Assembly (NCBI GenBank): GCA_022561675.1
Contig: JADFQT010000069.1
Coordinates: 1 to 9,989 of the forward strand
Direction of reading: 5' to 3'
Length of the DNA stretch: 9,989 nt
From: Chloroflexota bacterium
GTDB taxonomy: Bacteria > Chloroflexota > Dehalococcoidia > Lucifugimonadales > UBA3495
The notes below the pieces were generated by a model that was given only the letters and a program-made list of their open reading frames with translations, searched no databases and was not told the DNA's origin. The position numbers were made by a program, and so were the translations under genes. Positions 1 through 5,681 of the stretch are shown here, one piece after another (within the stretch, counting starts at the first letter, position 1; every line of letters starts with the position of its first letter).

Positions 1-426
1 TGGACCCATAAAACCTCGCGAGTCATTACGGCAGTTACACCAAATCCGATAGCATCAGGATCATGTGCCCAGGGACTGCAGAACCCTCGTGGAGTTAATC
101 CTGAGCAACGCCGCAGGGCTGGGTGACACTTAGAGATTGTTTGTATTTGGGGCACTGAACCTGTTCTCGCGGACATTGAACCTGCTCCCGCGGAAGGTAG
201 ATTTGCCGTCCTTCGGGATGGGCTCGCTAGTTGTATTCGCACTGACCCTCGTCTCTCCCCGGGTGCGGGGGGAATTGGTATGATGGGTGCTGCGCTGGCT
301 CTTGCTCCGGGGCATCAACATCAAGATTCCCCGGCGACAGAGTAGGCATGCTATGGAATCAGTTGCGGCTGGGGCAGCTAGGACAGCCAAGGATTGATCA
401 CCTCATCGGTTAATGGAGATAAGTAG
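1..426. other. Non-coding or unassigned region upstream of recJ
   Basis: No recognisable gene is seen in these 426 bases. Reading frames of moderate length exist on both strands, including a minus-strand frame open from about position 314 to the left edge and an 86-codon minus frame at 390-130. Their predicted proteins are rich in Arg, Ser and Pro and match no family I know. The stretch carries inverted repeats: TCTCCCC/GGGGGGA at 254-273 and CCGGGG (307-312) with CCCCGG (329-334). It also has a two-copy 21-bp tandem repeat, listed separately. It may hold the recJ promoter, but no clear -35/-10 pair stands out. Confidence 0.5.
153..194. repeat. Two-copy 21-bp tandem repeat
   Basis: Copy one is 153-173 (starts cactgaacctg) and copy two is 174-194 (starts cattgaacctg). 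They match at 18 of 21 positions, and all three differences are C/T changes. Because the unit is a multiple of three, any reading frame through it repeats seven residues; on the minus strand one frame gives FRGSRFN then VRENRFS. Whether it is coding is unknown. Confidence 0.75.
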
Positions 427-2115
427 ATGAAGCCGCCCATTTCCAAAAAATGGCTGCTGAAGGAAACTCCTCAGGTTCACGCTCTGCCGCCAGAGGTGCC
501 GCCGCCCCTGGTGCCGGTACTGCTGGGCCGGGGCATCGACACCGCCGAGAAACTCCGGCTGTTCCTGCATCCGCCGCACAATCTCCCCTACGATCCGCTG
601 CGATTGGCCGGGATGGATCTGGCGGTACAGCGTCTGTATCGTGCCATCGAGCGAGAGGAAACGGTGGGGGTTTTCGGGGATTTCGACGTGGATGGGGTTA
701 CCGGAACCGCCATTATCGTCGAGGGATTGCGGGCCTTCGGAGTTCCGGTTTTACCCTACTTGCCCCACCGGGTGGACGAGGGGCACGGGCTCTCCAATGC
801 CGCTGTAGAGCAGTTGTCAAAACAGGGCGTCAGCCTGATTGTTACCGTTGACTGCGGCGTCACCTCCGTAGACGAGGTTTCGCGGGCCCGGCACCTGGGC
901 ACCGAAGTGATTATTACGGACCACCATACCCCAGGATCTGACCTGCCGGAAGCCACGGCAATTATTAATCCCAGGATCGCCGGAAGCAGCTACCCCTATC
1001 CCCACCTATCCGGGGCAGGTCTGGCGTTCAAACTAATACAAGGGCTGTGCCAGTTTTACGGACAGCCGTGGAGTTCCAGTCTGCTGGAGTTGGCGGCCAT
1101 GGGTACCATCGCCGACCTGGTACCGCTGACCGATGAGAATAGATATTTGGTGCGCGAGGGCCTGGCTAGGCTGGCCGTAACCAAACGGCCGGGCCTTCTG
1201 GCGTTATACCGAAACGGCAGAATCGAGCCGAAATCTATAAATGCGGAGACGGTCGGCTATCAGATAGCGCCTCGGCTCAACTCAGCTGGCCGGATGGGCC
1301 ATGCCGGGGATAGCCTGGCCCTGCTGACAACCGATTCAGACGCCGAAGCGGAAGTGTTGGCCGCTAAGCTGGAGGCCATGAACCTGGAACGCCGCGCGCT
1401 CAGCGAGCAGTCCTATCAGGCAGCCGTCGAACACCTGAGCAAAATAGAGACGCTGCCCGCTATCTTGATCGTGGATCATGCCTGCTTTACTCCCGGGGTC
1501 GCCGGACTGGTAGCCGGACGGTTGCTGGATACCTATAATCGGCCAGCCATTGCCCTGGCTGCCGGAGAAGGGGACAGCATGACCGCCAGCGCCCGCAGTT
1601 TGCCGGAATTTAACATCGTGGAGGCCCTCTCCAAGTGTGAGGACCTGTTCGAGCGATACGGCGGCCACGCTCAGGCGGCGGGATTTACCCTTCGGCGCTG
1701 CAATGTACCGCCTTTGGTGGAGCGAATGACCGCTTTGGCCGAGGAGGCCCTGAGCGGGAGGGATTCGGCAGCAGTAATGCCGGTGGACGCGGAGGTTCAG
1801 CTACCAGAATTGAACGATGCGGTGCTGGCGTGGCTGGCGGATCTGGAGCCTTGGGGTGTTGGAAACCCGGCGCCCACCTTCCTGAGCCGCGGAGTTCACG
1901 TGATGGAGGCCCGCTACATGGGAAATCAGGGTCAGCATCTGAGACTGCGAGTGCGGCAAGGGAATAGTGAATGGACGGCTTTGGCCTTTAATCTAGGGGG
2001 AAAATGGGTTCAGGACACCCCATTGTTGGATCTGGTTTATACCCTCAGCAAAGACTCCTGGCGGGGTGAAGAGCGTCATGTCCTGCACGTGGCCGATTTT
2101 CGGGCGTCTATTTAA
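427..2115 (+). CDS. recJ: Single-stranded-DNA-specific 5'-3' exonuclease RecJ
   Basis: RecJ degrades single-stranded DNA 5' to 3' in recombinational repair (RecF pathway) and mismatch repair, using divalent metals held by DHH-family motifs. The 562-residue protein is close to the E. coli length of about 577. Visible motifs in order: DFDVDG (85-90), DEGHG near 117-121, VDCG (141-144), the DHH triad at 165-167, GTIADLVPL (226-234), APRLNSAGRMG (281-291), and the DHHA1 signature GGHAQAAGF (412-420). An OB-fold-like C-terminal part follows from about residue 455. The metal-binding residues expected of an active enzyme all appear present. The ATG at 427 is preceded directly by an in-frame TAG (424-426) and by GGAG at 415-418, eight bases upstream, so the start is well fixed. 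The gene stands alone on the plus strand and converges on lgt. Confidence 0.97.
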   Translation: MKPPISKKWLLKETPQVHALPPEVPPPLVPVLLGRGIDTAEKLRLFLHPPHNLPYDPLRLAGMDLAVQRLYRAIEREETVGVFGDFDVDGVTGTAIIVEGLRAFGVPVLPYLPHRVDEGHGLSNAAVEQLSKQGVSLIVTVDCGVTSVDEVSRARHLGTEVIITDHHTPGSDLPEATAIINPRIAGSSYPYPHLSGAGLAFKLIQGLCQFYGQPWSSSLLELAAMGTIADLVPLTDENRYLVREGLARLAVTKRPGLLALYRNGRIEPKSINAETVGYQIAPRLNSAGRMGHAGDSLALLTTDSDAEAEVLAAKLEAMNLERRALSEQSYQAAVEHLSKIETLPAILIVDHACFTPGVAGLVAGRLLDTYNRPAIALAAGEGDSMTASARSLPEFNIVEALSKCEDLFERYGGHAQAAGFTLRRCNVPPLVERMTALAEEALSGRDSAAVMPVDAEVQLPELNDAVLAWLADLEPWGVGNPAPTFLSRGVHVMEARYMGNQGQHLRLRVRQGNSEWTALAFNLGGKWVQDTPLLDLVYTLSKDSWRGEERHVLHVADFRASI

Positions 2116-2120
2116 AGCCC

Positions 2121-2160
2121 GTGCGACCCGCCCTGGTAGACCTATTAGTAAGGGTCGTGC
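2121..2160 (+). terminator. Inverted repeat just after recJ, possible terminator
   Basis: GTGCGACCC (2121-2129) pairs over all nine positions, two of them G-U, with GGGTCGTGC (2152-2160) across a 22-base loop. It begins six bases after the recJ stop codon. No T-run follows, so it is not a classical intrinsic terminator; it could protect the mRNA 3' end or act with a factor. Confidence 0.35.
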
Positions 2161-2202
2161 CCCGATTCTGAGAGGCTGCGTGTGGACCGGGTTCTCCTGC
2201 TT

Positions 2203-2235
2203 GGCAAGCGTCCGGGGCGGGATTCCGGGCTTGCC
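2203..2235. terminator. Strong hairpin between convergent recJ and lgt
   Basis: GGCAAGC (2203-2209) is perfectly complementary to GCTTGCC (2229-2235), and CCGG (2212-2215) can pair with CCGG (2225-2228) inside it, leaving a small GT/TT internal loop. It lies between two genes that end toward each other (stops at 2115 and 2269), where a shared transcription stop would be expected. Neither strand has a clear T-run after the stem, so the terminator reading is inference from position and stem strength. Confidence 0.42.
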
Positions 2236-2268
2236 CTCCCTGACTCGACCTTTATAAATACCCACCCA

Positions 2269-3174
2269 TCAAGACCGCTCTCTGCCTGGACGGACTGCCC
2301 GCACCAGTTGGGCCTTGTACACCAGCAAGGGAATGGTAATGATTACCACCGCCAATGCCACAATTTGGGCCTCGTTGAATATCCAGTAGTTGTTGCTTTC
2401 GACCCGCAGGAAGCTGATGAAAAATCGGCCGGTGGAATAGAGAGCCCCGTACAGGGCGAAGGTCATGCCTTGTGGTCGCAGCCGGTGGCGCATGGGCCAG
2501 ATAACCAGCAGCAAGGCCAGGTCAAAAAGCAGTTCGTATAATACCGCCGGGTGACTGGCAAAGCCTCCGCAACCACCCAATGAGATCGCCCAGTTGCCGG
2601 GACTATCCGGATGGGTGTAAACCAGTCCCCAAGGCAATCGGGTCGCCAGTGCGCAGTGCTCCCCATTGATGATGTCGCCAATTCGGCCGATGGCCATGGC
2701 GATGAGCAGGGCCGGGGCGGTCAGGTCGGCCAGATGGCCAATGCCCGGCAGGGGGGCTTTTTGGGCCTCGCCGAGAAACCCCAGGCGTTTCCGCCACAAA
2801 TTCAAGAGCCAGTCGGAATTTCGGATCACCATGTAAGTCACGCAGCCGATGAAGCCGCCGATAATCGCGCCGTATATTGCGATGCCACCCTGCCAAACAT
2901 AGAAAACACTGATCGGGTTATGACTGTAGATAGGACCCCAAAAATCCGCTACGTGGAACACCCTGGCGCCCACGATGCCGGCGATGATGCCCCAAACCGC
3001 CACCGACAAAATGGCATCCGGGTCCATCCCCTCCCTGGTACCCCACCGGTAGGTAAGAAAGACCGCCGTGGCCACGGCAACGAAGGTGAGAAAACCATGC
3101 CAAGACAATAAGAAAGGACCGAAGTCAAGGATATTGGGGTTTATACCGATGGCGATGGAGGACAGTACGCTCAT
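2269..3174 (-). CDS. lgt: Prolipoprotein diacylglyceryl transferase Lgt
   Basis: Lgt is an inner-membrane enzyme that moves diacylglycerol from phosphatidylglycerol to the lipobox cysteine of prolipoproteins, the first step of lipoprotein maturation. The 301-residue product is highly hydrophobic with about seven probable membrane segments, and its length matches the family (E. coli about 291). Family landmarks are WHGF (25-28), GGIAIYGAIIGG (96-107), the signature GRIGDIINGE (163-172), HPAVLYE (208-214) and YSTGRFFISFLR (246-257). Compared with the E. coli enzyme as I recall it, Tyr26 is His26 here, His103 is Tyr101, and the Asn of GRxGN is Asp167, while Arg164 and Arg250 are kept. The ATG at 3174 lacks a strong ribosome binding site; only a weak GAGAG lies nearby. 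It follows ispE by 47 bp on the same strand, so it is probably the last gene of an rsmA-ispE-lgt transcript. Confidence 0.95.
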   Translation of the reverse strand: MSVLSSIAIGINPNILDFGPFLLSWHGFLTFVAVATAVFLTYRWGTREGMDPDAILSVAVWGIIAGIVGARVFHVADFWGPIYSHNPISVFYVWQGGIAIYGAIIGGFIGCVTYMVIRNSDWLLNLWRKRLGFLGEAQKAPLPGIGHLADLTAPALLIAMAIGRIGDIINGEHCALATRLPWGLVYTHPDSPGNWAISLGGCGGFASHPAVLYELLFDLALLLVIWPMRHRLRPQGMTFALYGALYSTGRFFISFLRVESNNYWIFNEAQIVALAVVIITIPLLVYKAQLVRAVRPGRERS

Positions 3175-3221
3175 TAGCTAGCTCTCAACCTCTGGCATAT
3201 CAGGATTGGATGGGGCCGGAT

Positions 3222-4127
3222 TCAATTGGAACTTCCGGTGTAACCTCCGGGGGTGGGAGCCTTGGATGCCGCCACGCCGGCCACGGCAGGGGTGATAGTT
3301 TTCACCAGGTAGGCCCGCCCTTGATGCGGCGGCAGGGCTTGGGACACGCGGGAAAAATCCTCCGGGCCGGCCGGCAGGCAAAAAAGCGCCGGTCCGGCGC
3401 CGGACAAGCGCGGCCGGGAGGAGGTAAGGCCCTCCAACCGGCGATAGATGGCGCCCAGACCCGGAAAAACGTTAAACGCCACCTCTTCAAACACATTGTG
3501 CACCATGTCCACTACGAACTGCCCGGACATTAGGGTTGCAACCATCTGCCTGGTGATGCCGCCGTCACTGTAATGCCCGGCGGTCAGCCGGGAGAAAAGG
3601 GTAGCCGTTTTGTTGGGTACGGTCTCTTTAGGGCAAATCAGCAACACCCCCAGCGGTGGCAGGGACGGTAAGGGGCTTATTTCCTCTCCACGGCCTTCAG
3701 CCAGAGCGGTGCCGCCGCGCAAGAAAAAGGGCACGTCGGAGCCCAGGCCGGCGGCGATCTGGGCTAATTCTTCGGGATCGAGGCACAAGTTCCAGAGCTT
3801 GTTGAGACCGACCAGCGCAGCGGCGGCATCGCTGCTCCCACCGCCCAGGCCCATAGCCACTGGGATGCGTTTACGGATCATGATGCGCGCTTTGGGACGA
3901 ATTCTCCGGCTCTCGGCCAACTCCACGGCGGCTCGCCAGACCAGATTGGCCTCACCATCCAACCCCGGTGCGTCGCATTCCACTTTAAGGTTCGGCCCCG
4001 GCTGGATATCTATTTGGTCGGTCAGGTTTACCGTCTGAAGGACGGTCTTAACCTCATGGTATCCGTCGTCCTGAAGGCCCAAGACCTCCAGAGTCAGGTT
4101 AATCTTGGCGAAGGCCGGGACTAGCAA
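3222..4127 (-). CDS. ispE: 4-diphosphocytidyl-2-C-methyl-D-erythritol kinase IspE
   Basis: IspE is a cytosolic GHMP-family kinase that phosphorylates the 2-hydroxyl of CDP-methylerythritol with ATP, a middle step of the MEP route to isoprenoids. The predicted 301 residues are a little longer than the E. coli protein (about 283), mostly through a Pro/Ser-rich tail. Visible motifs: AKINL with the catalytic lysine at residue 8, the glycine-rich ATP loop GLGGGSSDAAA (93-103), GSDVPFF with the probable catalytic Asp131, and the third GHMP motif LSGAGPALF near the C terminus. I place the start at a TTG (4127) because AAAGGAG sits five bases upstream and the protein then begins right before AKINL, as in relatives. 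An ATG at 4205 would add 26 unmatched residues lying wholly within rsmA. The chosen start still overlaps the rsmA end by 29 bp, which suggests translational coupling. Confidence 0.95.
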   Translation of the reverse strand: MLVPAFAKINLTLEVLGLQDDGYHEVKTVLQTVNLTDQIDIQPGPNLKVECDAPGLDGEANLVWRAAVELAESRRIRPKARIMIRKRIPVAMGLGGGSSDAAAALVGLNKLWNLCLDPEELAQIAAGLGSDVPFFLRGGTALAEGRGEEISPLPSLPPLGVLLICPKETVPNKTATLFSRLTAGHYSDGGITRQMVATLMSGQFVVDMVHNVFEEVAFNVFPGLGAIYRRLEGLTSSRPRLSGAGPALFCLPAGPEDFSRVSQALPPHQGRAYLVKTITPAVAGVAASKAPTPGGYTGSSN

Positions 4128-4944
4128 GTCCGCTCCTTTCCGACCAAGAATGGTACAGCGCGGTCCACTCCTCCAGGGAGAGGGTTTCCGGCCGTCTGCG
4201 TCCATCCAGATCTACCGACTCCAGCAGTTCTGCGGTCTGCTCCGGCGGCGCTCCCAGCCCCTGGCTCAATGAGTTGTGCAACTGTTTGCGGGGCGCCGAG
4301 AATCCGGCGCGCACCAGGTCGAAGAAAGCAGCCGGATTGGCCACCGCCACCGGCGATTCTGCGTATAGCTCCAGCTTTACCACAGCGGAGCTTACCTTGG
4401 GCTGGGGGTGAAAAGCCTGGGGCGGCACATCGCATACCAGGCTGGGCCGAGCGTAGTATTGGACCGCGACGGACAAGATTCCCATTTTCCCCGGTTCCGC
4501 CACCATGGTCTGGGCCACCTCCCGCTGTACCATGACGACCATTAGCTGCGGATGGGGAGGATTTTCCAAAAATCGGCGGATAATCGGATTGGCGGCATAA
4601 TAGGGCAGATTGGCTAGCATCTTAAACGGAGTACCCGGGCCGACCAGCCCGGCAATATCCGCGGAGCGGGCGTCTCCCGTCATGCTGGTCAGGTTGGCCG
4701 GATTTCCCAATCTGGCTGGTAAGGCAGCCGCCAGCGCCGGATCCAACTCGATGGTCACCACCCGGCCGGCGCGCTGGACTAATAACTTTGTAAGAGCCCC
4801 CAGTCCGGGACCCACTTCCAGAGCCGTGTCATCAGCCGTTAACTCTGCCGCCTCGACTATGCGATCCAGTATCGAGGCATCGTTCAGAAAATGCTGACCC
4901 AGGGATTTTCGGGCCCTGGGCGGCTTGGTTGGGCTGGCTGTCAC
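4099..4944 (-). CDS. rsmA: 16S rRNA dimethyladenosine transferase RsmA/KsgA
   Basis: RsmA (KsgA) dimethylates two adjacent adenines in the 3' terminal helix of 16S rRNA with S-adenosylmethionine, a late checkpoint of small-subunit assembly. The 281-residue protein fits the family (E. coli about 273). It shows the N-terminal RARKSLGQHFLND block (10-22), SAM motif I EVGPGLGALT (43-52), the acidic IELDP (65-69), and the catalytic NLPYY (112-116), followed by an all-helical C-terminal domain. The start is GTG at 4944: an in-frame TAG lies only four codons upstream, and no other start precedes the conserved QHFL. There is no convincing Shine-Dalgarno site. It is upstream of and overlaps ispE, and the SRP RNA gene lies 220 bp further upstream on the same strand. 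Confidence 0.97.
   Translation of the reverse strand: MTASPTKPPRARKSLGQHFLNDASILDRIVEAAELTADDTALEVGPGLGALTKLLVQRAGRVVTIELDPALAAALPARLGNPANLTSMTGDARSADIAGLVGPGTPFKMLANLPYYAANPIIRRFLENPPHPQLMVVMVQREVAQTMVAEPGKMGILSVAVQYYARPSLVCDVPPQAFHPQPKVSSAVVKLELYAESPVAVANPAAFFDLVRAGFSAPRKQLHNSLSQGLGAPPEQTAELLESVDLDGRRRPETLSLEEWTALYHSWSERSGLASPGLRQD
4133..4139 (-). promoter_or_regulatory. Ribosome binding site that decides the ispE start
   Basis: AAAGGAG on the minus strand lies five bases before TTG at 4127. It is embedded in the 3' end of rsmA and is the best Shine-Dalgarno match in the lgt-ispE-rsmA cluster. It supports a TTG start for ispE over the longer ATG form. Confidence 0.8.
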
Positions 4945-4947
4945 AAC

Positions 4948-4973
4948 TTTCGGCTACCGATTTCGGCTACCGG
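4948..4973. repeat. 13-bp tandem repeat directly upstream of rsmA
   Basis: TTTCGGCTACCGA (4948-4960) is followed at once by TTTCGGCTACCGG (4961-4973), matching at 12 of 13 positions. The repeat begins three bases before the rsmA GTG, where a Shine-Dalgarno site would normally be. One copy also supplies the in-frame TAG that limits the rsmA start. Role unknown. Confidence 0.75.
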
Positions 4974-5164
4974 GCGGACGAGCAGCGGCTTCGTTCGGAT
5001 TGTTGAAAAACTTGCAACGAGAGCGGTTCCTGCGGCGCATTACCAGCGGGCCCGGGCCTGGGAGCGGTTCATCCCAGGGTCTTCGCGTGCTGACCTGGGG
5101 ATATCGCCGTTACTCTTGGTACCCACTCTGATGGCTCCGGGACCTGAAACTGTTTTTAAGTTAA
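4974..5164. other. Spacer between SRP RNA and rsmA
   Basis: I see no gene here. The minus strand carries a hairpin, CCTGGG/CCCAGG with a ten-base loop (5057-5078), but no T-run follows closely, so I cannot say where the SRP RNA transcript ends. The 9-mer GAACCGCTC occurs twice on the minus strand in this stretch. No convincing separate rsmA promoter was found, so rsmA may be read from the SRP RNA promoter or from one I cannot recognise. Confidence 0.4.
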
Positions 5165-5435
5165 GAGACCGCGCACCCCCCTTTGACCCAACTCTTCTGA
5201 GCTTGTCTCGGACGATGACTCGGGTCAGGCACTCCCACGGCACCCGCAGGTTCTCACTTACCGTTGCTTCCTTCCGGACCTGGCGGGGTTGGCAAGTCTA
5301 CGCCGCGTGGGACCCGGCCTTCTATATCATCATTCGGGATATAGGCCCATGGACCCGGTCGGGGGGAGGAATTCAACCCCGCTATAGCGGATTGCGGGTT
5401 CAGGGCACCGCTAGCTCCCCGCCTAGCACGGTCTC
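5165..5435 (-). ncRNA. ffs: Signal recognition particle RNA, long form with Alu domain
   Basis: SRP RNA pairs with the Ffh protein to bring ribosomes making membrane or exported proteins to the translocon. The S-domain core is unmistakable on the minus strand: CAGGTCCGGAAGGAAGCAAC, with its GGAA tetraloop and asymmetric loop, lies at about 5263-5282. The 5' part (about 5430-5370) reads GTGCTAGGCGGGGAGCTAGC and then GCAATCCGCTATAGCGGGG, closely resembling the Alu domain of the Bacillus subtilis scRNA. The ends pair: GAGACCG at 5435-5429 with CGGTCTC at 5171-5165, giving about 271 nt, the size of long bacterial SRP RNAs rather than the roughly 114-nt E. coli 4.5S RNA. The ends are set by this pairing and by the promoter, so each may be off by a few bases. 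The gene symbol follows common usage. Confidence 0.97.
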
Positions 5436-5443
5436 CATAGACC

Positions 5444-5472
5444 ATGGTAGGCTAGGGGGCCAAGGCTGTCAA
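5444..5472 (-). promoter_or_regulatory. Sigma-70-type promoter of the SRP RNA gene
   Basis: On the minus strand, a consensus -35 TTGACA (5472-5467) is followed by a 17-bp spacer and a -10 TACCAT (5449-5444). The RNA end inferred from helix pairing begins seven to eight bases later at 5435-5436, just where transcription should start. Promoter and RNA end were found independently and agree. Confidence 0.85.
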
Positions 5473-5589
5473 TCAACTGACGTAGGCCCGGCCGGCTGTT
5501 TTGCGGCAAACTAGATATGCCGACGCCAAGAACGGCCCGGGTGGCTGGCCGGTCCGCCGGTCCAGTGTCGCCGGTCAAGCTTCGGTAGA

Positions 5590-5619
5590 TTGTTCTCCCG
5601 ATTTAGAGAATGTTAGAAT
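5590..5619 (+). promoter_or_regulatory. Probable extended -10 promoter of galU
   Basis: TAGAAT (5614-5619) is preceded by TGT (5611-5613), giving a TGn extended -10 element. A weak -35, TTGTTC (5590-5595), lies 18 bp upstream. The start of transcription would be near 5626, 50 bases before the chosen galU start. Three GCCGGTC heptamers lie upstream (5548, 5556, 5570) and could bind a regulator, but that is speculation. Confidence 0.5.
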
Positions 5620-5636
5620 TGTCTCCGACAGCGGGG

Positions 5637-5681
5637 GGTTATGAAACAAGGAACGGTTATGAAATTTGGACGGTTATGAAA
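5637..5681 (+). repeat. Three copies of GGTTATGAAA ending at the galU start
   Basis: The 10-mer GGTTATGAAA occurs at 5637-5646, 5655-5664 and 5672-5681, at 18- and 17-base intervals. Each contains an ATG; the last is the galU start and the first two share another frame. Small local duplications of the start region would explain it. Confidence 0.75.
5641..5679 (+). CDS. Possible 12-codon leader peptide of galU
   Basis: An ATG at 5641 opens a frame reading MKQGTVMKFGRL and ending in TGA at 5677-5679. That stop overlaps the galU ATG (5676-5678) as ATGA, the arrangement typical of translational coupling. A G-run at 5633-5638 precedes it but is only a poor Shine-Dalgarno match. A second ATG in the same frame is at 5659. 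It has no run of one amino acid of the kind seen in attenuator leaders. It could equally be a by-product of the GGTTATGAAA repeats here. Confidence 0.3.
   Translation: MKQGTVMKFGRL

Noticed and set aside
1..130. A tRNA gene at the left edge
   Set aside because: No cloverleaf with a TTC-loop pattern and acceptor pairing could be found in this stretch or in the other intergenic gaps.
130..390. 86-codon minus-strand open frame upstream of recJ
   Set aside because: No ribosome binding site or recognisable domain; it crosses a tandem repeat and two hairpins. It cannot be excluded but is not supported enough to call a gene.
2611..3111. 166-codon plus-strand open frame opposite lgt
   Set aside because: It is a shadow of the lgt coding sequence. 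The composition is odd and no start signal or family motif is seen, whereas lgt is clear on the other strand.
4891..5514. 207-codon plus-strand open frame across the SRP RNA
   Set aside because: It runs antisense through the SRP RNA gene and its promoter, and into the rsmA start. Its product resembles no family, and the RNA evidence is far stronger.
5610..5675. Extended galU N terminus from ATG 5610
   Set aside because: It would begin at the predicted -10 element and add 22 residues not found in GalU proteins; ATG 5676 gives the normal length.
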